Below are positions 21,263 through 31,240 of a stretch of 64,000 bases of DNA, one piece after another. The notes below the pieces were generated by a model. That model was not told the origin of the DNA. It ran no database searches and saw only the letters and a program-made list of their open reading frames with translations. Source of the stretch: Solea solea. Its lineage: Eukaryota > Chordata > Actinopteri > Pleuronectiformes > Soleidae. The DNA is taken from contig NC_081136.1 in NCBI RefSeq assembly GCF_958295425.1, forward strand, positions 20,404,890-20,468,889, given 5' to 3'. Each line of letters begins with the position of its first letter. Position 1 is the stretch's first letter. Made by a program: the position numbers and the translations under genes.

Positions 21263-21943
21263 AGACCCATTTAAAAATGAAAAATCAAATTCAATAATGA
21301 AAAACATAGAATGTAGGCCATGAACTGGATTATACCTTATTTGGTGGTATTAGATCAAAATGATCCCAAACTTTAGAATGCCGCTTATTGCTTGTACTTG
21401 CCATGACAATAACTCTTCAAATTTTCAGATCTCCAAATCTAACTTTCACTCTCCTAATCTCCTCACAACCCCATTTTGAGGAGTAATGATGCATGTTTTT
21501 AGCTTGTATGGCACCAAACCACTCAAATCTGTCAAAGCTGTCATCGGCTCACAGCGCATTGAAACACTACGAGCCAATGAAACGCACTGACAGACTATGA
21601 GCCAATGAAGCGCTTCGAAACATTTTGAAGCAATAAAGCACTCAGTGCTTCGTTCACGTGACGCTAGTGTTTTTATACAAGCTCCGACACAGTGTTTCGA
21701 ACCACTCCACTTCAGCAAGAGCGACACAAGCTCCAAAACCTCGGTATCATTTACCCATCACTAGTTTCTCCTTCTGTAAAGAAGTCATTTTGTTTTCATC
21801 AAGTTTAGTCTAGTTTAATTTTTCCTTCTGCGATTTTGTTTTTGCCTGCTTTTTCAAGAGGAAAATAAAGACTCTTGAAATCATTCATCGTGCCTCCTGT
21901 CTCGTGCATTTGGGTCCAAGCAGTGTATTCACCGTTCCTAACA

Positions 21944-22065
21944 CTTCTTCTATGACTCAGTAGTGGCATCATCCATCTCTTTTGGAGTTGTGTACTGGGG
22001 CAGTAGCATCTCAGCTGTGGACAGGAAGAGGCTGGACAGACTGATTAAAGGGTAAAAATCAAAGT
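21944..22065 (+). pseudogene. LINE reverse transcriptase fragment, right half
   Basis: After the 5-bp duplication the frame reads FYDSVVASSISFGVVYWGSS then DRKRLDRLIKG, the direct continuation of the LINE piece at 15047-15239. This fixes the LTR insertion point inside the older LINE. Confidence 0.78.
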
Positions 22066-22290
22066 TGCTGTAAACTGAAAAAAAAACCCTAGAGAAAATA
22101 CCCAGTTTGTACACTGTAGAATGTTTTTCTGTTAACTGTATGTTTATTTGACATCATCAGACTTATATGTAAAAACAGGTCAACACATTTTAAATATTTC
22201 TACAGTTTTACTGTCCACAAATGTTGCTTTCACATAATATAAAGCTAAAACTCATGATTGTTATTCTTCTTCTTCTTCTTCTTATTGTTA
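22066..22290. other. Short AT-rich segment, possible MITE
   Basis: CAGTTTGTACACTGTAGAATG and nearby TTTCTACAGTTTTACTG could be degenerate inverted ends. Not assigned. Confidence 0.25.
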
Positions 22291-24970
22291 TTAGGCTGGA
22301 CCGGATCCGTTTGTAACGCAAGCACTAGAGTCTTGAAGCGGATGCGAGCAGCTACAGGAAGCCAGTGAAGGGAGCGAAGGAGAGGTGTAGTGTGGGAGAA
22401 TTTTGGTAAGTTGAAGACCAGTCAAGCTGCTGCATTCTGGATGAGTTGCAGGGGTCGTATGGCACACGCAGGGAGACCAGCTAGGAGGGAGTTGCAGTAG
22501 TCCAAGCGTGAGATGACAAGAGCCTGGACCAGAACCTGTGCCGCCTTCTGGGTTAGAAGAGGCCGTATCCTTCTGATGTTGTACAACATGTATCTGCAAG
22601 ATCGAGCTGTTGCAGCAATGTTGGCAGTGAGGGAGAGATGGTCATCAAGTGTCACACCCAGGTTCCTTGCGGTATGAGACGGAGTTACCACAGAGTTGTC
22701 GAGGGTGATGGTTAGGTCTGTGGTGGGAGAGCCCTTTCCTGGGAGAAAAAGAAACTCAGTCTTGTTGAGATTGAGTTTCAGGTGATGGTCAGACATCCAC
22801 TGAGAGATGTCGGTCAGACAAGCGGAGATCCGTTCTGCCACATGTGTGTCGGAGCTGGGAAAAGAGAGAATGAGTTGGGTGTCGTCGGCGTAGCTGTGAT
22901 AGGAAAAACCATGAGAGAGAATAACAGAACCAAGAGAGTTGGTGTATAGAGAGAAGAGGAGAGGGCCCAAGACAGAACCCTGAGGGACCCCAGTAGCTAG
23001 AGGACAGGGTTCCGACACAGATCCTCTCCAGGTTACTCTGTATGTTCGGTTTTGAAGATAGGACGAGAGTAGGGTAAGTGCAGATCCTGAGACACCTAGT
23101 TCTTGAAGGGAGGAAATAAGGATCTGGTGGTTAACTGTGTCAAACGCTGCAGAAAGGTCCAAGAGGATGAGCACAGAGGAGAGAGAGGCAGCCCTGGCAG
23201 TGTGGAATTGCTCAGTGACAGCAAGAAGTGCAGTTTCGGTCGAGTGACCTGCTTTAAAACCAGACTGAAGAGGATCAAGGAGGTTGTTCCGGTGAAGGTA
23301 GGAGGAGAGTTGATTAAAGATAGCACGCTCCAGAGTTTTGGAGAGAAAAGGAAGAAGAGAGACAGGTCTGTAGTTATTTACTTCAGACGGGTCAAGGGTG
23401 GGTTTTTTAAGGAGAGGGGTCACTCTGGCCTCTTTAAGAGAGTCTGGAAAGCAACCAGATGATAGAGATGTGTTAATGAGGTGGGTGAGGAAAGGAAGAA
23501 GATCAGAAGCAATTGACTGAAGAAGGTGAGAGGGGATAGGGTCAAGGGGGCAGGAGGTGGGGCGGGCAGAGGTTATTAGGGAAGGAACTTGATCCTGAGA
23601 TAGAGGGGTGAAAGAGGATAGAGAAGGAGCTGAATGTGTGGTTGGTAGAGTGGTGAGATCAGGAGGTTGGGTTGAGAAAGAAGAGCGAATGTCATCTACT
23701 TTTTTTGTGAAGTAGTTGACAAAGTGAATTGGTAGAAGGGCGGAGGGAGGAGGGGGGGTGGGGGGGTCAAGGAGGTTAGAGAAGATCGAGAAAAGTTTTT
23801 TGGGGTTAGAGAAAGAGGATTGAATTTTAGTCTGATAGAAAGATTGTTTGGCTGCAGAGATAGAGGCAGTGAAGGTGGAGAGAAGAGAGTGATAGGAAAG
23901 CAGGTCGTCGGGGTGTTTTGATTTCCTCCATTTCCTTTCTGCTGCCTGTATCGTGGCTCTCTCAGTACGCACTGAGTCCGACAACCACGGGGCTGGGGAG
24001 GACTTACGAACCCGCCGTGAAGTAAGAGGACAGAGAGAGTCAAGAGAGGAGGACAGAGTAGAGAGGAATGTGTCTGTGGCAGAGTTGGGATGCATGAGGG
24101 AGAAGGAGTCAGCTGAAGGAAGTGCTGATAGAACAGTTGAGGAGAGAGAGGAGGGAGAGAGAGAGCGAATGTTGCGACGGACAAGTGCAGTATCTGATGA
24201 GATGAGATCATCAGATTGGGAGAGTGGGAGAGAGTAGGAAATGAAGAAATGATCAGAGACATGAAGTGGAGTTACCGTGAGGTCGGAGGTGGAGCAGTTT
24301 CTGGTGAAGATGAGGTCAAGGTGGTTGCCAGCTTTGTGAGTTGGTGGAGAAGGAGCAAGTGAGAGAGAAAGAGACGAAAGTAGAAGAAGTAGATCAGATG
24401 ACTTCTCTGACTGGATGTTGAAGTCACCAAGAAGAACAAGTGGTGGGCCATTTTCTGGGATGTTTGAGAGGAGGACATCTAGTTCCTCCAAGAAGTGTCC
24501 CAATGGGCCTGGTGGACGGTAGATGACAACAATGATTAGTTTGACTGGGTGAGTTACAGTTACAGCATGAAATTCAAACGACTGTGAAGAGAAGTGTGGC
24601 AGTGGGTAAAGAGTGAAAGTCCAGTAGGGGTTGATGAGCAGAACTGTCCCGCCACCTCTTCCAGTGGATCTGGGTGTGTGGGAGAAGGAGTGGGCAGAGG
24701 AGAGAGCTGCAGGGGTGGCTGTGTTGGAGGGTGTTATCCAAGTCTCAGTGAGAGCAAGGAAGTCCAGGCATTGCTCAGTAGCAAAGCCGGAGATGAACTC
24801 AGTCTTGCGGGTAGCTGACTGGCAGTTCCACAGGCCCCCTGCGACAAGGTGTTGGATGTGTGTGGAGCGGGTGGGGTAGATAAGTGAGGACAGGTTACGG
24901 TGATGCTGTGAGTGATTGTGAGGTTTGTAGTATCTATGAGAGGAGACATGAACAGGAATGGAAAAAAGGC
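22290..24970 (-). mobile_element. Second L2-type LINE, large open frame, truncated 3' end
   Basis: Minus strand. The endonuclease starts near 24860 (GGLWNCQSATRKTEF, LALTETWIT), continues with IIVVIYRPPGPLGHF and LGDFNIQS, and leads in one frame to an RT with NNYRPVSLLPFLSKTLERA, LDLSAAFDTVNH, GVPQGSVLGPLLFSLY and YADDTQL. The frame stays open for about 800 codons, to LDYCNSLLAGLPAC and LQLIQNAAA, where it meets a stop near 22422. A further stretch reads on in other frames to about 22290. Only the extreme C-terminus and 3' UTR look damaged or missing. It is a different subfamily from the LINE at 8960-12545. Confidence 0.87.
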
Positions 24971-25029
24971 AACATTTCTCCCAAAGTTTTCAGTCGATAT
25001 CATTGACTGTATAAACTTGTAACTTAATA

Positions 25030-25382
25030 CAGTTGTTGTGTATCTGCTCCTGGTCTCTCTCTCTCTTCTGTCTCTACCTCGTCTCCCTCTTGTCCTTTCT
25101 CTCCCCCCTTTCTGTCCTCCACCTCTCCGCTGTCCCCCATTTTTCCTTTCACCCCAACCGGTCGAGGCAGATGACCGCACACCTCTGAGCATGGTTCTGT
25201 CAGAGATTTCTTCCTGTTAAGAGGGAGTTTTTTCTCTCCACTGATGCCTAGTGCTTGCTCATTGTGTGAACTGTTGGGGTTCTCTGCTCTCCTTGATGTT
25301 GTCTATGTACAGTGCCTTGAGATAATGTATGTTATGATTTGACGCTATACAAATAAAATTGAATTGAATTGAATTGAATATC
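25030..25382 (+). mobile_element. L2-type LINE 3' end fragment
   Basis: A non-coding tail with CCGGTCGAGGCAGATGACCG, TTTCTTCCTGTTAAGAGGGA, then CAGTGCCTTGAGATAATGTA and CTATACAAATAAAATTGAAT, ending in four GAATT units. This is the well-known 3' end of a fish LINE family that ends in short tandem repeats. It abuts the 5' side of the minus-strand LINE. Confidence 0.8.
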
Positions 25383-25560
25383 ATATGGTTCACTGACAGT
25401 AGCGCAGATGCTACAGAAGTCTGATGTAAAGTCACTAGTCACTCGTGCGTGTGTGGCGTATAAAACAAAGTCACCGCAGTTTCACTCAGCCGTGCAGTGA
25501 TGACTCCGCCCACGTTAAGTAGGTACTTTTTTTGTAGTGGAGATGCAACGTAATCAAGGC
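25383..25560 (-). repeat. Partial copy of the repeat at 35470-36030
   Basis: CACCGCAGTTTCACTCAGCCG, GTGATGACTCCGCCCACG and GTAGGTACTTTTTTTGTAGT match, in reverse, 35510-35600. Ends resemble those of a fish hAT MITE (gttgcatctccactac). Confidence 0.65.
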
Positions 25561-26138
25561 GGGGCGAGTAGAGCCGGTGGAAATACGCCATTAGTTAATT
25601 TAAATAGTTCTAGGAGTAAGTTGATAACACTACCACTAGGGGACAATGGTCTCTTTAAGAGCCATAGAAAGTGGCAACAGGAAGCCGAGATCTGGAGGAA
25701 ACATGTGTTCACATCTTATGTTATACGGACCATCGTTGGTGTGTATTATCATTGTATATCCTTAGGTACAATTTCAGTTCATTATTTTGTCATTACAAAA
25801 GGTTGTTTGTGAAGTTTGAGGGAAAATGCTTACAAGCAATTCTCAGTTGATTTCATGATGTAATATGGCTACCAAGTTAGTCTCTATTGATTTCATTTAT
25901 AACATATACTACTATACTACTAAGTACAGTCAGTAGGAGTTTACACTATAGTTACAGATCGATAACATGTTAAAAATAAGAATGCTGTGGATAACTAGAG
26001 TGATAGTTTAACAACAAAAAATACACAACACATGTAAACATGAGTGAGTTAAAAAGGTCCAAAAAGGAGTAATTTATTCAAAATAAAAAATACAACATAT
26101 TTACAATAGAGTTATAGTGAGCAATTTGTATGATTATG

Positions 26139-26500
26139 TTATGTTTGTGTGTTCTTAGTTTCAGACTGAATTGATGATGGTAGGAGTGGGGTCAGATAGT
26201 GTACACACAATGCATTCAAATGAATGGAAGGTCGGTACAGAACTGGCAAGACTTTCCACTTCTCACAGTGAATTATCCAGAGACCTCCTCCGCGGCCAGA
26301 GCCACTGGGTTGGCAGATGTAAACTAACCCAGCTGGGGTGGAATCGTTGAGGTGGAAGAAATTTTGTGGCTGTTGCCAGGTTTCAGTTAAGCAGAGGAAG
26401 TCCAACTTACGGTTGATGAGGAGATCCTGGATGAGAAGTCCTTTGCTCGTTAGTGAGCGGATGTTGAGGTTAGGTTTAGGGTTAACCCTTAGTGTGAAAT
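26139..26500 (-). pseudogene. LINE endonuclease fragment
   Basis: Minus-strand translation gives NLNIRSLTSKGLLIQDLLIN then RKLDFLCLTETW and GRGGGLWIIH, the start of an L2-like apurinic endonuclease. It has lost everything downstream of the first catalytic block. Confidence 0.75.
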
Positions 26501-26880
26501 TATCTGGAGTTCTGGAGAATCTACTTTTAACACATTGTTGTTGTTCCAGCAGCTAAACAAAGAAGTAAACAGCCGGACTACCGGCATTTTTCCTTTACCC
26601 ACAGAATGCATTGCGTGTTGGTCACATGGTCTGGTGAGCTCAATAATATGATCATGAGTCTGCACAACTTTTTTGACATATGCGCTGTGTGAAATTCAAA
26701 AAATGAACGGAGCCAAAGGGGCGGTGCTGTATCCAGTTTTTATAATACATCCATGACAAAACCTCACTCCATCACAAGAATCCATTCTTACGACACAAAT
26801 AAGTCACAACTGAGCGCTCACCGTATCATTCCAGGTCACTCGCAGCAATTGGGACATTCCCTTTCCGTAAGGACTGTGGC

Positions 26881-27115
26881 ATTTGTAAATTTGTTTCAGG
26901 ATTTGTAAAAGTATTTCGCAGTTTGTAAATTTGTTTTGGAAAATGTAAATTTGTTTTAACTTTTGTTCATTTGTTTCAGGATTTGTAAAAGTATTTCGCA
27001 GTTTGTAAATTTGTTTTAGAAAATGTAAATTTGTTTTAACTTTTGTTCATTTGTTTTGGTATTTTAAAAAGTGTTCTGCATATTGTAAATTTGTTTTGGA
27101 AAATGTAAATTTGTT
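26881..27115 (+). repeat. 80-bp tandem repeat made of 20-bp subunits
   Basis: TTGTTTCAGG-type units recur at 26891, 26971 and 27051. Each 80-bp unit is itself four related 20-mers of the form GTAAATTTGTTTnnnnnnTT. About three copies. Confidence 0.88.
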
Positions 27116-27699
27116 TGTTAAAAATGTAAGTTTTGTAATACTGGTTTGCACTTCCAGGCCACCGTAGTTATCAGATGAAATCAGTACAGTGTCATACAAT
27201 CTTTGAGGATCAAGGTATATGAATAAAAAACAACAAAAACAACACAAAAAAAACAGTTAACAGAGAACAGTGTCAAGTTGTATTATTATGTTTTAACATT
27301 TTCAATTTATGTGTGAGTTCCATCACAAGAATATCATCTATATTTGACATCCAGTGTTTGCAGCTGGGGGCATCAGTCGTGAGCCAGTTCTTAGTAATGG
27401 CCTTCTTCCCAGCCACCAGGAGAATCTTGACCAAATATTGGTCTCCTATATTGACCGTTCCACCCAGATGACCATGGTATGGAACAAGACAGTATTTAGG
27501 AATTACATATCACAATACAATGCAGAGAACCGGAACAAGAATCATCACAACAGTAGATCAGTTGACGCAGTTGAGCAGCATGAAAATATTCTTATATCTT
27601 TAGTAATGTTTATGCCCATTTGATTGATTTTGCTCCCTAGTTTATCTGATTTCTTATTGACTTTGACTTTACTTTTATTGAGATGTCTTATCTAACCAT

Positions 27700-27955
27700 C
27701 TAGCCAATGGCTCAATGTATAGGGCAAACACCCAGCTGTATCTGTCTTTCCCACCTGATGACCACACGGTCTCAGCACGCATTTCTGATTGTCTCTCTTA
27801 CATATCTGCATAAGCTGAAACTGAAACTGAACTGTTGGTCTTCCCAGCCAAGCCAACAATACATCATAACATCTGCATTAATATCGTCTCCCTATCTCTG
27901 GCTCCTTCCAAGATAGCAAGAAACTTGGGTGTCATGATTGATGACCAGTTCCTCC
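27700..27955 (+). pseudogene. LINE reverse transcriptase fragment (CR1/L2-like)
   Basis: Degenerate translation follows the stretch after the YADD motif: DDHTVSARISDCLSYIS-like residues, LKLNWSSQPSQQ, then SKIARNLGVMIDDQF. It ends abruptly where an L1-type fragment starts. Confidence 0.65.
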
Positions 27956-27964
27956 TAAACAACA

Positions 27965-28240
27965 TGAGTTGGGCGCCCAGTTATTGCAGGACCTACTCGG
28001 ACTGAACGAGAAACCCCTACTTGACCGTGCGAGAGAAGCCTGGCGAGGGGAACCCGCCTTCGGCCCATTATTGCAAGGATCAACTTCTTTCATGTGTGGA
28101 GCCTGATTCTACAGTGGGCTGGGAAAACCGCTCCACTTCTCTACAAAGGCAAGAGGATCTCTGTGTTTTTTTCGATTACACCTCCTCCGTCACCAAGAAA
28201 CGAGCCGTGTTCAGCACAGTGAACAGTGAAACTGTCTAAA
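27965..28240 (+). pseudogene. L1/Tx1-type LINE ORF1 fragment
   Basis: Forward translation reads LQDLLGLNEKPLLDRA, then across a frameshift INFFHVWSLILQWAGKTAPL, LYKGKRISVF and KKRAVFSTV. This is the RNA-binding ORF1 protein of fish Tx1-like L1 elements, whose RRM-like core has the DRAHR and YKGKRI blocks. Confidence 0.65.
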
Positions 28241-28845
28241 ATTATTATTGTAGGATGTCCCTCTTGTCTCTTTTCTATTTTTGCTGTAATTTTTAATGTT
28301 TGTTTACTTTTTACTCATTTACACTGTTGATACCTTGCTTGTTTGACTTATTACTGTTCCAGCCACAGGTATCCAGTGAATTGTACAATATACATTTGCT
28401 TTTGTTTTTTTTATAAGTCGCATTTCATCTCAGGTAGCACTGCTGATTTGTTGCTGTTAGAGCTGCCATGGAGCGTTTAGGTTTATGGGGTTTATTGCAT
28501 GTATCTCAGTTGGGGAGGTACCAGTGCAGGGGTGGGCTCTGTGTGATATTTGTATTGGTCCTTCATGTTTTTTTTGCCTTTGCCATCAGGAGGTCATGAC
28601 AGTGTAGATACCTGACAGAAAATGGCATTGAATCCACATTTTTGCAAAGATGTAGGCTTTTAAAGGCTGTGTTCTTAAACTTTTGATCAGCTGATGAACA
28701 GCCAATTTCAGTTTAATGGTTGTTTGCAATAAATTGCTTTCTCAAAATTTGTTTTTGTCTCACTCCCATTTCTCCTTTTTGCATTTTGAAGCACTACTTA
28801 GAACCTTCTTAAGATCCAACAGTGCAAAATGTAAATTCTTGCAAT
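28241..28845. other. No recognisable gene
   Basis: AT-rich sequence between two LINE remnants. It may include untranslated LINE sequence, but I see no diagnostic block. Confidence 0.3.
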
Positions 28846-28849
28846 TTTT

Positions 28850-29985
28850 CAACTGGTCTTAAAATTTTGATCAATCATCTGTCCCAGATGACTACAGTCC
28901 AATACAGTCATTGTGTCACTGTTTAGAGCAAGTAACACATTGGATGAACCAAAATTCCCTTCAATTAAATCAGCAAAAAAACTGAGATTATTGTTTTTGG
29001 CAATAAAGAGAAGAGGACTGCTGTCAGTAAACATCTTGAGTCACTCTCTCTAAAAACTAGGGACCAAGTCTGAAACCTTGGCGTGGTGATAGACTCAGAT
29101 TTGACCTTCAGCAGTCATATTAAATCAATCACCAAAACAGCCTTCTATCAGCTTAAGAACATATCCAGAGTGAAGCATTTTATGTCTCAGGAGAAGTTGA
29201 TTCATGCTTTCATCTCAAGTAGACTTGACTACTGCAACGGTCTTTTAACTGGACTCCCACAAAGAAGCATTAAACAGCTCCAGCTCATTCAGAACGCTGC
29301 AGCTCGAGTTTTAACCAGAACAAAGAGATCGGAGCACATTACTCCAGTTCTAAAGTCTTTACACTGGCTCCCAGTCAGCTATAGAATAGATTTTTGAAGT
29401 TCTGCTACTGGTCTACAAATCACTCAATGGTTTAGGTCCAGAATACATGAATTATTGTTAGATTTGTTAGTAGAATATAAACCCAGTAGGGCTCTGAAAT
29501 CTACTGACTCAGGTCAGATAGTGGAGCCCAGAGTTCAAACTAAACATGGTGAAGCAGCGTTCAGCTGTTATGCTGCACACAAGTGGAACAAGCTACCAGC
29601 AGAACTGAAATCAGCCCCAACTGTGAACATTTTTAAATCCCAGATAAAAACACTTCTCCTGTGCTTACAATTGAGCTCTTTCAAAAGCACATTAAATTTG
29701 AATCTTTCATTTGCACTGTATGTCCTTTTAACGATTTTGAAGCAAATCATTATTATATGCTGCAATCTTATACTTAATTTCTCTCCTTTTCTATTTTTCT
29801 GTACTCCTTTTCTATTTTTTTTTTTATTTCTAAATTGTTTTTATTTTATTTCTAAATTGTTTTATTCAATTGTTTTTATTTTTATTTCTCCAATTCTTAC
29901 TGTTAAATGTTTGTTTCATGCAAAGCACATTGAGTTGCCTTTGTGTATGAAATGTGCTATATAAATAAAGCTGCCTTGCCTTATG
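28850..29985 (+). mobile_element. 5'-truncated L2-type LINE (RT C-terminal half and 3' end)
   Basis: Translation gives WMNQNSLQLNQQKTEIIVFG, NLGVVIDSDLTFSSHIKS, SSRLDYCNGLLTGLPQRSIK, LQLIQNAAARVLTRTKRSEH, and KWNKLPAELKSA with a stop after SYRIDF. It ends AAGCACATTGAGTTGCC, then ATATAAATAAAGCTGCCTTGCC, a LINE 3' terminus. A second copy of the same family lies at 58985-59705, allowing direct comparison. Confidence 0.85.
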
Positions 29986-30115
29986 ATTTTATCTGTCTTT
30001 AGTACTAACTCAGATAATAATTCGGAGAACTCTGATAGGAACTCTGAATAAGGTGCAGGTGGACGATAAACAGCGACAATCAGAATTGGTTTATGTATTT
30101 TCCAACTAGGATGTT
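29986..30115 (-). pseudogene. LINE endonuclease fragment
   Basis: Minus-strand translation gives LIVAVYRPPAPYSEFLSEFS then ELLSELVLKTDKII, the middle of an L2-like endonuclease. It is head-to-tail inverted relative to the LINE end just before it. Confidence 0.7.
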
Positions 30116-30189
30116 TGTTATTGATTTATTTACTTTAGTAGGTCGGGGGACAGACACAGAGTCTCTATGGGGGTTTTAATTGGTGACTG

Positions 30190-30990
30190 CTCAAAAAGAA
30201 GCACAAGCGTGTAAGACTGGAACTCTGCCCCCTGGTCTCAGGAGGCAGAGTTGGTCCTTGATATCCAACCACATTGATATAATTTTGAGTATAAATAAGA
30301 CCCCTGATATTTCTGCATCTGTATTGTGGGAAACTTTACAAGCTTACATTAGAGGGCAAATAATCTAATTTGCAAGCTTTGAGACAAAAAACAAAAAAGG
30401 ATGGTGGATAGATTATTAGCCACATCGCCATCCCCAGATTTACAGGGAACACCTCTTGCTCCAGCCAGAATTCAATACACTTACTACAGACCATGCTGTT
30501 GAACTACTTTTTAAGTCCAGAAGTAATTATTACCTTCGAGAAGTTTGGCTTTGGTAAGAATTTTATTGCACGAGTGAGCTACTGTAGCTTCGGTGAGGAC
30601 AAATAACACCCAATCAGCATACCTCCCTCTTCATCGTTCCACTTGCTAAGGTTGTCCCCAGTTCCCTGTTGTTTGCCTTAGCCATCGAGTCCCTCTCCAT
30701 TGTGCTTCGTTGTGACCCCCGCATCACAGGTATTTTCAGGAATGGGGTGGAGCAGTGGTTCATTCTCCCATCAAAAGTCCCTCTTTTGATGACACAATTT
30801 ATTTTTAAAACATCCTTGATAGTCTGGAATCAATTCAGGTGTTGTTTTTTTTTTTTTTTATCATTTTCCAGATTTGATCGATTCTTGTTTCCCTTCCAAT
30901 TGAATTATAAAATCATCTCCAATGTTCTTTCTTTGCATTTTGTATGGTTCTTCTCACATTTGCGTGCTTGCGTCCTTTTATAATTAATAA
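30190..30990 (+). pseudogene. L1/Tx1-type LINE ORF2 remnant
   Basis: Translation shows SASVLWETLQAYIRGQII, then VELLFKSRSNYYLRE (near 30500), then, after a large internal deletion, LLFALAIESLSIVLRCDP and GIFRNGVEQ (30670-30760), a region just before the L1 RT active site. The active-site block itself is absent. It is probably from the same class of element as the ORF1 piece at 27965-28240. Confidence 0.7.
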
Positions 30991-31096
30991 GATTTTGAAA
31001 GTTATGGTTTCTTTACAACTTTATTTCTACAGTATCTTTAATAACTATCACATTCCTCTTACAACAAATTCAACCACCAGTCATGATCACTTCTTA

Positions 31097-31240
31097 TAGT
31101 TGTTTCTCTGATCATTCCTTTAGTTGTTTCTCTGATCATTCCTTTAGTTGTTTCTCTGATCATTCCTTTAGTTGTTTCTCTGATCATTCCTACAGTTGTT
31201 TCTCGGATCATTCCTTTAGTTGTTTCTCTGATCACTTCTC
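31097..31240 (+). repeat. 24-bp minisatellite, six units
   Basis: TAGTTGTTTCTCTGATCATTCCTT-like units recur with an exact 24-bp period at 31097, 31121, 31145, 31169, 31193 and 31217, with a few point changes. No spacers or conserved flanking gene, so not a CRISPR array. Confidence 0.92.

Larger units (their letters stand above)
15820..21763 (-). mobile_element. BED-type hAT element (ZBED-like), with two later insertions
   Basis: Spread over the minus strand are the parts of one hAT transposon: a BED zinc finger near 21110-21260 (CLLCTQEL and LRHLRARH), a long central transposase frame (19904-20875), and the C-terminal dimerisation block SIPCERIFSKAGE (16783-16870). The ends show GAAGC/GCTTC-rich inverted motifs (GAAGCCTTATGAAGC at left; AAGCGCTTCG, AAGCACTCAGTGCTTCG at right), typical of this hAT group. 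A SINE and an RTE-type LINE sit inside it. The exact ends and its 8-bp duplication could not be fixed because it landed in the repetitive part of the LTR. Confidence 0.78.
15240..21943 (+). mobile_element. Solo LTR (TG...CA) with 5-bp target duplication, split by a hAT
   Basis: The LTR starts TGTCACGAAACG and ends CACCGTTCCTAACA, with direct repeats CTTCT on both outer sides (15235-15239 and 21944-21948). The sequence inside is one LTR of about 750 bp (15240 to about 15815, and about 21764 to 21943), interrupted by the hAT described separately. It holds CTATATAG near 15491, compatible with a TATA box, and an AATAAAGACTCTTG signal near 21863, so promoter, R region and polyadenylation site fit a complete LTR. 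No gag or pol belongs to it. A second, 5'-truncated copy lies at 60490-60761. Confidence 0.82.

Noticed and set aside
31097..31240. CRISPR-like repeat array
   Set aside because: Period is exactly 24 bp with no spacers, and the genome is a fish. It is a minisatellite.
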